Below, in pieces: positions 34,401-42,052 of a stretch of DNA of 64,000 nucleotides. A model generated the notes under the pieces. It was not told where the DNA came from and made no database searches. It was given only the letters and a program-made list of their open reading frames with translations. The DNA lies in assembly GCF_900115925.1 (NCBI RefSeq), contig NZ_FOYF01000003.1:62001-126000 (forward strand), written 5' to 3'. A program made the translations under genes and the position numbers. Source of the stretch: Bacillus sp. cl95. GTDB lineage: Bacteria; Bacillota; Bacilli; Bacillales; Cytobacillaceae. Position 1 is the stretch's first letter; the number at the start of each line of letters is the position of its first letter.

Positions 34401-34712
34401 ACTGGTTATAATTCTGGTGCTGAAGTTCAAATTCCATACATGCTTATTTTGTTATCAGCATTATTAATGATTTACAATGATAAGCTTAATTCAACAAGAC
34501 TAGTATTCATAGATGAGCCATTTGCAAAAATGGACCCAACTAATGTAAAAATCATGCTTGGATTTATGAAGGAGCAGAATCTTCAGATGATTTTCTGTGC
34601 TCCTGATAAGACAGAGCTGATTGGTAATGAATGTGAAGTTGTTTTACCTGTTCTTAGAACCCAGGTAGATTTGATGGAGATAGGAATTGTTGAAATGCAC
34701 AAGGGAGTGTAG
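31416..34712 (+). CDS. jetC: Wadjet subunit JetC (SMC/MukB-like ATPase)
   Basis: 1098 residues. N-terminal ATPase half with Walker A AGKNGNGKSVLLDAIKYALYG (30-37). Long coiled coils (about 230-400 and 620-860) flank a hinge-like globular part (about 450-600, SYLGRRRYTILVEPEYYD). The C-terminal half carries a signature-like NSGAEVQIPYMLILLSALL and Walker B RLVFIDEPFAKMDP. JetC drives ATP-dependent loop extrusion on plasmid DNA. Overlap with jetB and a 2-bp gap to jetD show one operon. Confidence 0.95.
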   Translation: MIRLKSIRLINWYGFSQITVPIGIFTLIAGKNGNGKSVLLDAIKYALYGDTVFNKSTENKGSRTVTSYTRGLLDATAATFMRPAEQMPNVYTHIVLEMAEVELGKSFILGTVIDTDSGNGFLTRRYVVENKKLENIAHTYEDNGQVIPYSTSELQKVLGVKMMDVKEGVLKFMQRTGLRLNEQQLASFRRKLRSIMSYDPNAKIDQFIRESVLEEKKVDFSKLVEAKNNIDTLNKNFATIDAEIKELSDIIKLFDGLQNARNVILSDDVKIAYRKLLKCKKDIEEAIRNMDMANRQIEEDEKKLKAIADREKELRAAYNKAKDNLNSMDCAKAIEEAEQALQNAQDEKEKLENEKTALIEFQTRVSQLLSWFYEKNLAIEHQDVLSSLTLDNFSKIQKESSVDYLLKKIKDHRDEILAEITRIKDELKENGRQQLKWQQVIDDCDSKKTTFSQIPDYVALKNEINKEFGKRGIPSEACFACEYVIGLTDELWRDAIESYLGRRRYTILVEPEYYDIADDVLNASKNRYAHLFNTKLLMKKVITPEEDSVVQFIEVKNRVAKQYFDYQLGRFHATTKDKVKNYENAISKDGRVSVAMDSFFLRFDKIGFYCLGQETIELNRIKAKKALEALSAEYKESHERLQQEESNKSYLDTAMEFFGENNFDACRLYDEVLMDCAKKKDELERLKDAQKNNQEYMELAEQVYRLEQNLEAMNREQDAVRDNRSAMQTEYRINENRLKEKNESITSIESDLIEFEMTNNVVYTKAIEDYEKHIANGPGSAGGVLKDRARSERSLREAGDKLTGAQAAYNAVRTEDNQLPMSDKSRAVYESRKSRIWMDDLQEIQEKLKEQTRRYEEIFKNEFVLTVLKSCEAARDDLKLINAELARLKFKSKYAFDVKYVKDGSDYGKILEYANFLKEREELGTTSSQMTFDAMASYSDDKGVELEKEIRKIINRIVGSNDKNQIEHYADYRNYMTYEILLTNDVLRSAKLSKQTGYNSGAEVQIPYMLILLSALLMIYNDKLNSTRLVFIDEPFAKMDPTNVKIMLGFMKEQNLQMIFCAPDKTELIGNECEVVLPVLRTQVDLMEIGIVEMHKGV

Positions 34713-34714
34713 CG

Positions 34715-35941
34715 ATGGAATACGGAGAGAAAATCCTCACATATTTAGTTGATAATTATCGGAAAAGTAAGAAGGATTCTGGAGATAACAAAACGAATAG
34801 GAGAACGCAGGTAAAACCTGAAAAATTATATAAAAAGTATAATGCTAATGATGGGGATTTTGAAGAGATATCCAGGTTGAATCAAGCGGTAAATGAGTTG
34901 ACGGAGAAAGGCTTTACTTATAGCACCACAGAAACCTTTGGAACTCAGTTACAGAGTATTTATCTTGTTGATGAAAGAATTCTCGATATTGAGAAATACC
35001 TAAGTGATAAGTATGGTTATGTGTCAAAGCATATGCAGATTGAACAGTTACAATTTTTGGTTGATTGTTACAAGAATGCCTCTCCTATATGTGAAAAAGA
35101 ATGTGCACTATTATTGAAGAGCATTGATAATAGAAAGATTCCAAAGAATTATGAAGAACTTGATAATGTTTTCAAAGCAATTTCGTTCATAGAAAATAAC
35201 CAGACGGATTTATTCATCAGAGAAGTTTCAATGAAAGTTTATGGTGATTCAAAGTTCTTTGAGAAAGTAACAATGCATCCGGTGTGTACTTTATTACGCA
35301 AGTATTCAGATAGAACTATTGAAGAAAATGAGCTTATTGATGAAATTCTGGTGGATTATCACATATATAAAGAGCCTCAGAAACTTAGTATTAAAGGAAA
35401 TGTGGTGATTACCATTTCTGACAAAGATATGGATCTTAGTGGTTTTTCTGAAGGAATAGAAATCATGGCTTCAGATCTTAAGCAAATTCAATCTGTAAAA
35501 ATATGTGCTTCGAAGTTTATGACAATTGAGAATAGAACATCATTCCTGAGATACAAAGATGATGATACAGTCACCTTTAATCTTGGAGGATATGCTAACA
35601 GATATCAGCGCGAATTTATTAAACTGATTCTTGACACAAATCCAGATACAAAGTTTATGCACTTTGGAGACATTGATGCAGGTGGTTTCTGGATACATCA
35701 TAATTTATGTGAGATTACAGGAATTGATTTTGCTATGTTTTATATGTCTTCTGATGAACTTAAGAATGAAGAGTATGAGTCATGCTTGCATGGCCTTACA
35801 GAAAATGATATAGCCAGACTTAAAGAATTAAAAGAGATGGATTTATATGAGCATACAGTTAATTACATGTTAGAAAATAATGTGAAGTTGGAGCAGGAAA
35901 TTATTAGTTTGAATATGATGAATCGGAAGTTAATAGTGTAG
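34715..35941 (+). CDS. jetD: Wadjet nuclease subunit JetD (Toprim)
   Basis: 408 residues. The N-terminal part is helical and binds DNA in known JetD proteins. The C-terminal Toprim core has the expected acidic residues: TIENRTSF (E272), HFGDIDAGGF (D319, D321) and KLEQEI near the end. JetD cleaves small circular DNA once the JetABC motor has stalled on it. It is complete and ends at a strong terminator, so the system appears intact. Confidence 0.92.
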   Translation: MEYGEKILTYLVDNYRKSKKDSGDNKTNRRTQVKPEKLYKKYNANDGDFEEISRLNQAVNELTEKGFTYSTTETFGTQLQSIYLVDERILDIEKYLSDKYGYVSKHMQIEQLQFLVDCYKNASPICEKECALLLKSIDNRKIPKNYEELDNVFKAISFIENNQTDLFIREVSMKVYGDSKFFEKVTMHPVCTLLRKYSDRTIEENELIDEILVDYHIYKEPQKLSIKGNVVITISDKDMDLSGFSEGIEIMASDLKQIQSVKICASKFMTIENRTSFLRYKDDDTVTFNLGGYANRYQREFIKLILDTNPDTKFMHFGDIDAGGFWIHHNLCEITGIDFAMFYMSSDELKNEEYESCLHGLTENDIARLKELKEMDLYEHTVNYMLENNVKLEQEIISLNMMNRKLIV

Positions 35942-35986
35942 CGCAACTAATAAAAATATATAAGTAGAAGAATTGTAGAATTCTAT

Positions 35987-36020
35987 TAGCGAACAGTCAC
36001 TGTGACTGTTCGCTATTTAG
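35987..36020 (+). terminator. Terminator of the Wadjet operon
   Basis: TAGCGAACAGTCAC and GTGACTGTTCGCTA form an almost loop-free perfect palindrome, followed by TTTAGATTTT. Confidence 0.85.
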
Positions 36021-36403
36021 ATTTTAAATGGAAATAAGGGAATACTAGTTGGTGATAAATTCCAGTACAACTATTTGATAGTATTATGAATAAACAGAGG
36101 TTGATCTTACCGATTTATTTTTAGAAGAACACTAACGAAATCAAAGTCAATTGCTGCATATTACAACGACATTGTCCAGGAAATACCAAAAGGATGATAA
36201 CTAAAATTGGTTATTGTCCTTCTTCAACTGGGGGGTGAATCTGCGAAAAGAGATTCGTTTATTTCTTTATTGGGGTTAAAGATACTACTTTCTAATTAAA
36301 TTCACACACATGAGCACCGAAACCACCAATTAGAGAGAAGTGTTCGTTTATGTATTTCCTTATAAGTGGGATATAGAACTCGTTAGAGGCTAAATTTAGA
36401 ATT
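36021..36403. other. Intergenic, right side of the Wadjet segment
   Basis: No intact gene. A fragment at about 36095-36200 (VDLTDLFLEEH, then SIAAYYNDIVQEIPKG in another frame) may be a coding relic. AGGATGATAAC/GTTATTGTCCT (about 36193-36222) is an imperfect hairpin, and GAATCT/AGAGATTC pair at about 36237-36259. Confidence 0.4.
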
Positions 36404-36805
36404 TTAAAACTCTATATAAAATGGCTGTGTATCCTTATCCAAACTGTATTCAATTCTTTGCCTGAAATTCAAAAACGTGACCATTTCCAATGCTTGCTCA
36501 ATAGGGAAGAAACCAACTTCTAAACTCTCTGGAGTAGTGGTTAGTTGGCCACCAATTGGCTTAGCTAAGAACAGCGTATTACAAATTGAATCTTTCACAT
36601 TTTGAAATATTCCACAAAATTTTATTACCTCGATATCAATCCCTGACTCTTCTTTTGTTTCTCTTATAGCCGCATCTTTCAATGACTCGCCTTCTTCAAC
36701 TTGTCCACCTGGCATTTCCCATCCTCGTCTAGGCCCTTTGATTAAAAGAATTTCTTGTTGTTCATTGATGACAATTGTTGCCGCTGAAACGATATGTTTT
36801 GGCGG
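36395..36805. repeat. Direct repeat, right copy (intact Nudix region)
   Basis: Partner of 26164-26568; see that entry. The distance between matching points is about 10.2 kb. Confidence 0.75.
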
Positions 36806-36835
36806 TGAATAAGTGATTTGGATACTTTGTTCCAA
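36404..36835 (-). CDS. Nudix (MutT-type) hydrolase
   Basis: 143 residues from a TTG at 36833-36835, 7 bp after GAGG. The Nudix box is complete: GGQVEEGESLKDAAIRETKE followed by ESGI. It hydrolyses nucleoside diphosphate derivatives; the exact substrate is unknown. KGPRRGWEMPGGQ is typical of the bacillar mutT-like group. A degraded copy lies at 26167-26577. Confidence 0.9.
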   Translation of the reverse strand: MEQSIQITYSPPKHIVSAATIVINEQQEILLIKGPRRGWEMPGGQVEEGESLKDAAIRETKEESGIDIEVIKFCGIFQNVKDSICNTLFLAKPIGGQLTTTPESLEVGFFPIEQALEMVTFLNFRQRIEYSLDKDTQPFYIEF

Positions 36836-37164
36836 ACGAATTCCTCATTTCTCTCCATTTTGTAGGTGGTTCCAAAAAATATCTTTTTGCTATTAAATCG
36901 GAAGATTCTGATAATACGAGTTTATCATAGGTTACATCAAGTGTTCCAGACCTCCTTACGTTCTCGATTAGTGTCTTAATCTGAACCATCCGTTCACAAC
37001 AATTCCTTTTTCATAAAAAATATTTCCTCTTACCCTGTCCTTTTCGTTGATTTCTTCTTATATAAAAGGTGAAAGGGCAATATGATTGGTTCGTTATTAT
37101 CATCTTGGTGATTGCCGAAAACAAAGTAGTACGAAAATGGATATTCGATGAGGAGGAAGGTAGG
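36836..37164. other. Gap before the phage-type replication genes
   Basis: A minus-strand frame from 36989 reads MVQIKTLIENVRRSGTLDVT and runs into the Nudix gene in another frame. It lacks a well-placed ribosome site and is not called. GAGGAGGAAGG at about 37150 belongs to the next gene. Confidence 0.4.
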
Positions 37165-37902
37165 ATGAACAAGTTATTGATCAGCGGAAAGCCATTGATG
37201 GTAATTCCAGAATTGGCAGTGAAAATTGGATTCAACGAAGCGTTGATGCTGCAACAAATTCATTATTGGGTGAGTTCAAGCACTCATATAATTGAAGGGA
37301 AAAAGTGGATTTACAACACCTATAAGGAATGGCAAAACCAGCTCCCGTTTTGGTCAGAAAGTACGATTATGCGAACCATCCGCTCACTAGAGAAACAGGG
37401 TTTTCTCATCTCAGCGAATTGGAATTCCTCCAAGATGGATAAGACGAAATGGTATACGATTAATTATCAAAAAGTTGAAGAATTAGAAAATGCCGAGATG
37501 GAACTTTCCTTTGGTCAAAATGAAGTATCTAATACGTCAGAATGCACTATGGAGGAAGGAAGCTTGACCAAAGCAATACCAGAGAGTACTTCAGAGATTA
37601 CTACAGAGAAAAACATTATAGTCGATGAAGTCATTTCCTACCTCAACGAAAAAACAAATGCAGTCTACAAATCTAGAACACCAAAAAACCGTAAAATCAT
37701 TAGGGCTAGGATGAGGGAAGGGTTTACTTTAGATGATTTTAAAAGGGTCATTGATATAAAGACCGAAGAATGGCAGCATCTACCACATCTGTGTAAATTT
37801 CTAAGGCCAACCACCTTATTCGGAACAAAATTTGAAGCGTATCTCAATCAAAAGGTCGTCCAGAAATCATTTAGAGCGGAGGATTTTGACTTAGATGACT
37901 AA
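37165..37902 (+). CDS. Phage-type DnaD-like replication initiation protein
   Basis: 245 residues from ATG 37165, directly preceded by GAGGAGGAAGGTAGG; the frame stays open upstream but has no ribosome site there. The N-terminal part (GFNEALMLQQIHYWV, then WSESTIMRTIRSLEKQGFL) is the winged helix common in phage replication proteins. The C-terminal VISYLNEKTNAVYKSRTPKN and FKRVIDIKTEEW match the conserved phage C-terminal (Phg_2220) domain, a DnaD relative. It would bind the phage or element origin and recruit the helicase loader. It overlaps the next gene by eight bases. Confidence 0.85.
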   Translation: MNKLLISGKPLMVIPELAVKIGFNEALMLQQIHYWVSSSTHIIEGKKWIYNTYKEWQNQLPFWSESTIMRTIRSLEKQGFLISANWNSSKMDKTKWYTINYQKVEELENAEMELSFGQNEVSNTSECTMEEGSLTKAIPESTSEITTEKNIIVDEVISYLNEKTNAVYKSRTPKNRKIIRARMREGFTLDDFKRVIDIKTEEWQHLPHLCKFLRPTTLFGTKFEAYLNQKVVQKSFRAEDFDLDD

Positions 37903-38233
37903 AGAAGAGACCTATCGCCTATTAGTAAAAATACAGAACATATACAATTCCTTCAAAGTGAACCAAGACGTCATTAATGCTTGGCATGAAATCCTCAAGA
38001 AGGATTCACTTGAAAAAGTGGAAAAACGATTGTTAGACCACATAAGAATGTCTAAGTACCCTCCGAGCCTCATGGAATTTGCGGCACCGTTACAATCGTT
38101 CTCAACCACTCCTAACGTGAATGAAACAAAGCGGTTGATTCACAAGCAGCCTACTACTGCTAGCAAAGAAGTCATGGATCAAGCGCTTGCGAGTATGAGA
38201 GTTGTTTTGGGTATCTCCAAGGAGGAGCAATAA
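37895..38233 (+). CDS. Phage-type replicative helicase loader/inhibitor
   Basis: 112 residues overlapping the previous gene, ATG after GGAGGATTT. TYRLLVKIQNIYNSFKV, INAWHEILKKDSLEKVEKRL and HIRMSKYPPSLMEFA match the G39P-type helicase loader/inhibitor of phage SPP1. Such proteins bind DnaB-like helicases and deliver them to the origin. The DnaB-like gene follows immediately. Confidence 0.8.
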   Translation: MTKEETYRLLVKIQNIYNSFKVNQDVINAWHEILKKDSLEKVEKRLLDHIRMSKYPPSLMEFAAPLQSFSTTPNVNETKRLIHKQPTTASKEVMDQALASMRVVLGISKEEQ

Positions 38234-39535
38234 ATGAGTGGCAATGCACCGTTTAATTTAGAAGCAGAAGCAGCGGTAGTGGGTGCTTTCTTCTTAGACA
38301 ATGAGTTGGTTAAAGAATGTACGATTCGTCCTGAACACCTATATTCTCCGAAACTAAGACTCTTATACACAGCAATTAGACATCTTGACGAAAAAGGAAG
38401 ACCGATAGATCCCATCACTGTTTGCGAAGAACTAGGCAACAGGAACATCCAAAGGCTGGGTGGAGTCAGTTATATAACAGACCTAGCTGGCAGTGTGCCA
38501 ACCACCGCAAACTTTCACTTTTACGAAAATATGGTCAGGGAATACGATAAAAAAAGAAAAGCCGTTCAAATCGCTGCAAAAATCATTGAAAGCGCAAAAA
38601 ACTCTGAAATCAATAAAACCCTAAATGAGAGTATTCATGAACTCATGGCGGTTGACGATGACAAAGTCGATGAGGAAAACGGGGATATCACACCAGCACT
38701 AGTAAATCTTTTTGAAGAGTGCGAGAAGGACTTAGGTGATATCATCGGCATCCCCTCTGGATTTAAGCATTTAGACCGCCTAACAGGTGGTTTTCAGGAA
38801 TCAGACCTGATGATTGTAGGAGCTCGTCCAAGTATGGGGAAAACGGCCTTTGCACTCAATCTAGCGATGCAGGCTGCCAAAGAGGACGTGAGCTTATTCT
38901 TTTCGCTAGAAATGTCCAAAAAGCAACTTCTGAAACGTATCACTGGTTTTACAGCAAGGATTGATAGTTTCAAAATGAAGAATCCAAGAAGAGAGTTTGG
39001 AGACGATGACTGGCGAAATTTCTCCGAAACACTTGGATACCTATCAAAAGTCAATCTTCATATCTTCGACAAAGCCGGAATGGACATTCCGTACATTTGG
39101 TCTAAAGTACGGAAGGCGCGCAGAGAGTACAAGAAGGACAAAAGAATCCTCGTCATCATCGATTATCTGCAACTGATCGAAAGCGATTCGAAAAATAACC
39201 AAAACCGCCAAGCAGAAATCAGCGAGATCAGCAGGGCGATCAAAACAATGGCTAGAGAACTGAATGTAGTCGTGATCGCTCTGTCCCAGCTCAGCCGAGG
39301 AGTAGAAAGTCGCTTCGACAAACGACCCATCCTCTCAGACCTAAGAGAAAGCGGCCAAATCGAACAAGACGCCGACCTCATCGCCTTCCTCTATCGCGAT
39401 GATTATTACGATAAAGAATCCACCCAGAAAAACATGATGGAAATCATCTTCGCCAAACATCGAAATGGTCCAACAGGAACGATAGAACTAGGGTTTAATA
39501 AGGAGTATGGGAAGTTTGTGAGTTTGGTGGAGTGA
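38234..39535 (+). CDS. DnaB-like replicative helicase (phage type)
   Basis: 433 residues, ATG right after the loader's stop and its AAGGAGGAG. An N-terminal DnaB domain (NLEAEAAVVGAFFLDNELV) and a RecA-like C-terminal ATPase: Walker A GARPSMGKTA (196-205), LFFSLEMSKKQL, Walker B ILVIIDYLQLI, VVVIALSQLSRGVESR, SDLRESGQIEQDADLI. It is a ring helicase that unwinds DNA ahead of the fork. With its two neighbours it forms a complete origin-to-helicase module of the SPP1 type. No integrase or structural gene accompanies it. Confidence 0.92.
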   Translation: MSGNAPFNLEAEAAVVGAFFLDNELVKECTIRPEHLYSPKLRLLYTAIRHLDEKGRPIDPITVCEELGNRNIQRLGGVSYITDLAGSVPTTANFHFYENMVREYDKKRKAVQIAAKIIESAKNSEINKTLNESIHELMAVDDDKVDEENGDITPALVNLFEECEKDLGDIIGIPSGFKHLDRLTGGFQESDLMIVGARPSMGKTAFALNLAMQAAKEDVSLFFSLEMSKKQLLKRITGFTARIDSFKMKNPRREFGDDDWRNFSETLGYLSKVNLHIFDKAGMDIPYIWSKVRKARREYKKDKRILVIIDYLQLIESDSKNNQNRQAEISEISRAIKTMARELNVVVIALSQLSRGVESRFDKRPILSDLRESGQIEQDADLIAFLYRDDYYDKESTQKNMMEIIFAKHRNGPTGTIELGFNKEYGKFVSLVE

Positions 39536-39606
39536 GAGAAATAAAATAAAGGGTTATGAATCTTACTTATTACTGTAAGAAAATGTTAATACCTTTCTTA
39601 ATGGTA

Positions 39607-39649
39607 CCTATGTAACTGTTGAAACACAAAGATTCAACAGCTACATAGG
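39607..39649. repeat. Long inverted repeat after the helicase gene
   Basis: CCTATGTA-A-CTGTTGAA and TTCAACAG-C-TACATAGG pair over 16 bases with one central mismatch. It has no T-run, so it is not a classical terminator. Confidence 0.5.
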
Positions 39650-39708
39650 CATCGGTTCGTTCAGACCACCCTTACTTATGAAAAGGTAAGTCCATTTGAG
39701 AAAACAGT

Positions 39709-39753
39709 AAACACCTTAAAATGTTGATGTATCAATGTTTAAGGTGTTTTTTT
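39709..39753 (+). terminator. Terminator of the replication module
   Basis: AAACACCTTAAA and TTTAAGGTGTTT are perfect 12-bp arms, followed by a T-run. Apart from this and the inverted repeat at 39607, nothing is seen between 39536 and 39963. Confidence 0.85.
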
Positions 39754-39963
39754 AGCGAATAATAAGGTAAGATTTGATTTCATTACACACATTTTTACAA
39801 AAGAAGTTTATTATGTTATTCCATGTCCTTTGTGATACCAACGATTTAGAGAAAATCTATAAGCAAAGAAGTTTATTTTTGAATTTAAAGAATTTTCGTA
39901 TAAATTTATAACAATGCTATAATTGGTTAAGGTTAAGTACATAATTACAGAGGTGAGCCTTTT

Positions 39964-41292
39964 ATGGAGAGACTAGGAATAAGTAATTGGGTATGGAAAA
40001 AGGGATATATTAAAGAAACAGTTCTGAATTTGAATGTAACTAAGATAAATATCATAACAGCTTTTTTCTCAAATTACGGACTTATCCTTATTAAAGAACT
40101 AAAAAATAATAATAATCTACCAAAAGATAAAATCAATATATACCTATCTAAGGAATTTAGTATGAATAATCCAGGTAAGCTTTTAGAAGGATTATTAGAT
40201 ATTGCTAATGTATATATAGTTCATCAGGACAAATTACATGCTAAAGTATTTATGTTTTACACTTCAGAAAGAATTTATGTTTATCATGGATCAGCAAATT
40301 TTACTCGTGGAGGGTTAGAGGACAATCTTGAATTAACACATGAGTTTAGCTCAACTAATGTTTCTCGGTTAGAAAATTTTATTAACCATTGTAAAATTGC
40401 TTCCGACAAGGTAACAAAGGAACTCATTAGTAAATATAAAGGAATTGATCAAGAACTAGAGAAATTAACTAATGCTAATCTTGAGATAAGTAGGAAAATT
40501 AATGAAATATTTGTAGACGAAAAAGATCTATTTAAGGAATCCGATTATGACTTAGATGGATGGTTTTTTAACTATCAGGATTATGAGACATTATTTCCAA
40601 AACACCAATATCAAGATGGTCCAATCATTAATAGGAGAAGAGACAATGTTCGTAAAAAATTACTTGAAATTAACAATCATTTAAAGAATAACGTGAAACA
40701 ATATAATTTACACAATCACTGGGCATCGGGAAGAAACCCAGAATTTATTACTTCTCAAATCATTCGATCCGATTATAACCACAATCGACTGTCCTGGATT
40801 TGTGTGCGATATGGTAAAGACAAGAAAAATGCAATACTTAAAGGTAGTCCTGCAGAAAGATATGAAAGTTTTATAAAACACGCATGTATACAAGTATCCC
40901 TCGTCGGTGACGGTGTTCAAGTGGGCCTATTTCATGCTACAGCAAATGGAGCTATCGATAGGGATTACTTAAAGCGAAATATTGAACGACTTAAAGAAAA
41001 AATAATTTACGAAGTAACAAAGTTAAACGGAGAAAAATTTGTTTGGCATGTATTTGATCCTAAGACTGATAAGTCAATCAAATCATTTAGTTTTGATTAT
41101 GAGGATCCAAATGAGTTTATTGAATTCTATAAAAAATATGATGATGAGGGATTTGAGTCTTTTTGTATTTTTCATATGAATCCTAATGATCAAAACCTTA
41201 TGACCAAAGATAGTATTGTTCGAATTGCAAGTCATAAAATAGAAAAGCTTTATTCACTATATAAATTAATAACCTGGGTAATACCCGATTGA
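39964..41292 (+). CDS. PLD-family nuclease-like protein with unknown C-terminal domain
   Basis: 442 residues, ATG after AGAGGTGAG. The N-terminal 180 residues form one phospholipase D-type catalytic domain: LHAKVFMFY (H92, K94), then YVYHGSANFTRGGLEDNLE (S110, N112). A single HKD half-site means it must dimerise, as in bacterial PLD nucleases. Residues about 200-442 (SWICVRYGKDKKNAILKG, AERYESFIKHACIQVSLVGD, GVQVGLFHATANGAIDRDYL) match no family I know. It stands alone beside the FokI-like system, so a defence role is plausible but unproven. Confidence 0.65.
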   Translation: MERLGISNWVWKKGYIKETVLNLNVTKINIITAFFSNYGLILIKELKNNNNLPKDKINIYLSKEFSMNNPGKLLEGLLDIANVYIVHQDKLHAKVFMFYTSERIYVYHGSANFTRGGLEDNLELTHEFSSTNVSRLENFINHCKIASDKVTKELISKYKGIDQELEKLTNANLEISRKINEIFVDEKDLFKESDYDLDGWFFNYQDYETLFPKHQYQDGPIINRRRDNVRKKLLEINNHLKNNVKQYNLHNHWASGRNPEFITSQIIRSDYNHNRLSWICVRYGKDKKNAILKGSPAERYESFIKHACIQVSLVGDGVQVGLFHATANGAIDRDYLKRNIERLKEKIIYEVTKLNGEKFVWHVFDPKTDKSIKSFSFDYEDPNEFIEFYKKYDDEGFESFCIFHMNPNDQNLMTKDSIVRIASHKIEKLYSLYKLITWVIPD

Positions 41293-41447
41293 TTTTTTTA
41301 GGATAGAGAGGCAGAACCCTGATGAGTTAAAGCGTTAACGTACTTGGAGCCAGGCACTATATTAAAGTTCTTTATTGTCACAAAATCACAACAATTAATT
41401 AAAGGTTAATTTAATTAAGAAAAGAATATATCTTTTGAGGAGGTGTG

Positions 41448-41690
41448 ATGTTCTTGTTGGTCTTGGAGGAAGATGTTGAATTAGGTATTAAAATTGTAAT
41501 GAATGAATTCAGGGATATAGTGGAAATTAATATTTTTAAAATAGAAGACTATAAATTCATAGCTTTTGTAATCTTATGTGATGACAAACCACCTTGGAGA
41601 TATCACATATTGCAAAGACATGGTAAAACTGCTGAGGAAGCAATAAAAAATGCTCTAATTGATTTGACCTATGAAGCATACATAAATTAA
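41448..41690 (+). CDS. Small unrecognised protein
   Basis: About 80 residues from an ATG 4 bp after GAGGAGG; a TTG at 41454 is a better-spaced alternative. The fold looks alpha/beta (VELGIKIVMNEF, FIAFVILCDDKPPWRYHIL, TAEEAIKNALIDLTYEA). No family recognised. It lies between the PLD protein and the FokI-like gene. Confidence 0.5.
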   Translation: MFLLVLEEDVELGIKIVMNEFRDIVEINIFKIEDYKFIAFVILCDDKPPWRYHILQRHGKTAEEAIKNALIDLTYEAYIN

Positions 41691-42052
41691 TAGAGACTGT
41701 TTTGGCTAAATTCAGATAGAACCCTGTCACTTAGTTGTTTCACTCAGTCAAAACTCTTCATCAAATACTTTTATTTTAGAATTGTTAACAAGAATCAAAA
41801 GAATTCCATCGTGAACTTCTGGTACAAAAGCCTGCATCTAGGTTTAGACTTATTTCGTAGAATGATACTCAATGTATGAAATTTCTACTTCACTTGATAA
41901 ATTCCAACCAGAAAAAGATAAACTCAAGTCGCTGTAGAAGTCGTGGAGAGAGTGAAGAATACTCATAAAGTACTAAACCCTTTGTCATAGATCAACAGAT
42001 TTTTTCTTCTAAATATGTTAATATTTAGATAAAGAAAAATGAGGTGACTTAG
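41691..42052. other. Intergenic before the FokI-like gene
   Basis: No gene seen. The last 60 bases are very AT-rich and hold the likely promoter; AATGAGGTG is the ribosome site of the endonuclease. Confidence 0.45.

Noticed and set aside
36762-36989. Minus-strand frame before the Nudix gene
   Set aside because: No suitably spaced ribosome site, and a third of it overlaps the Nudix gene in another frame. It could be a relic but cannot be supported as a gene.
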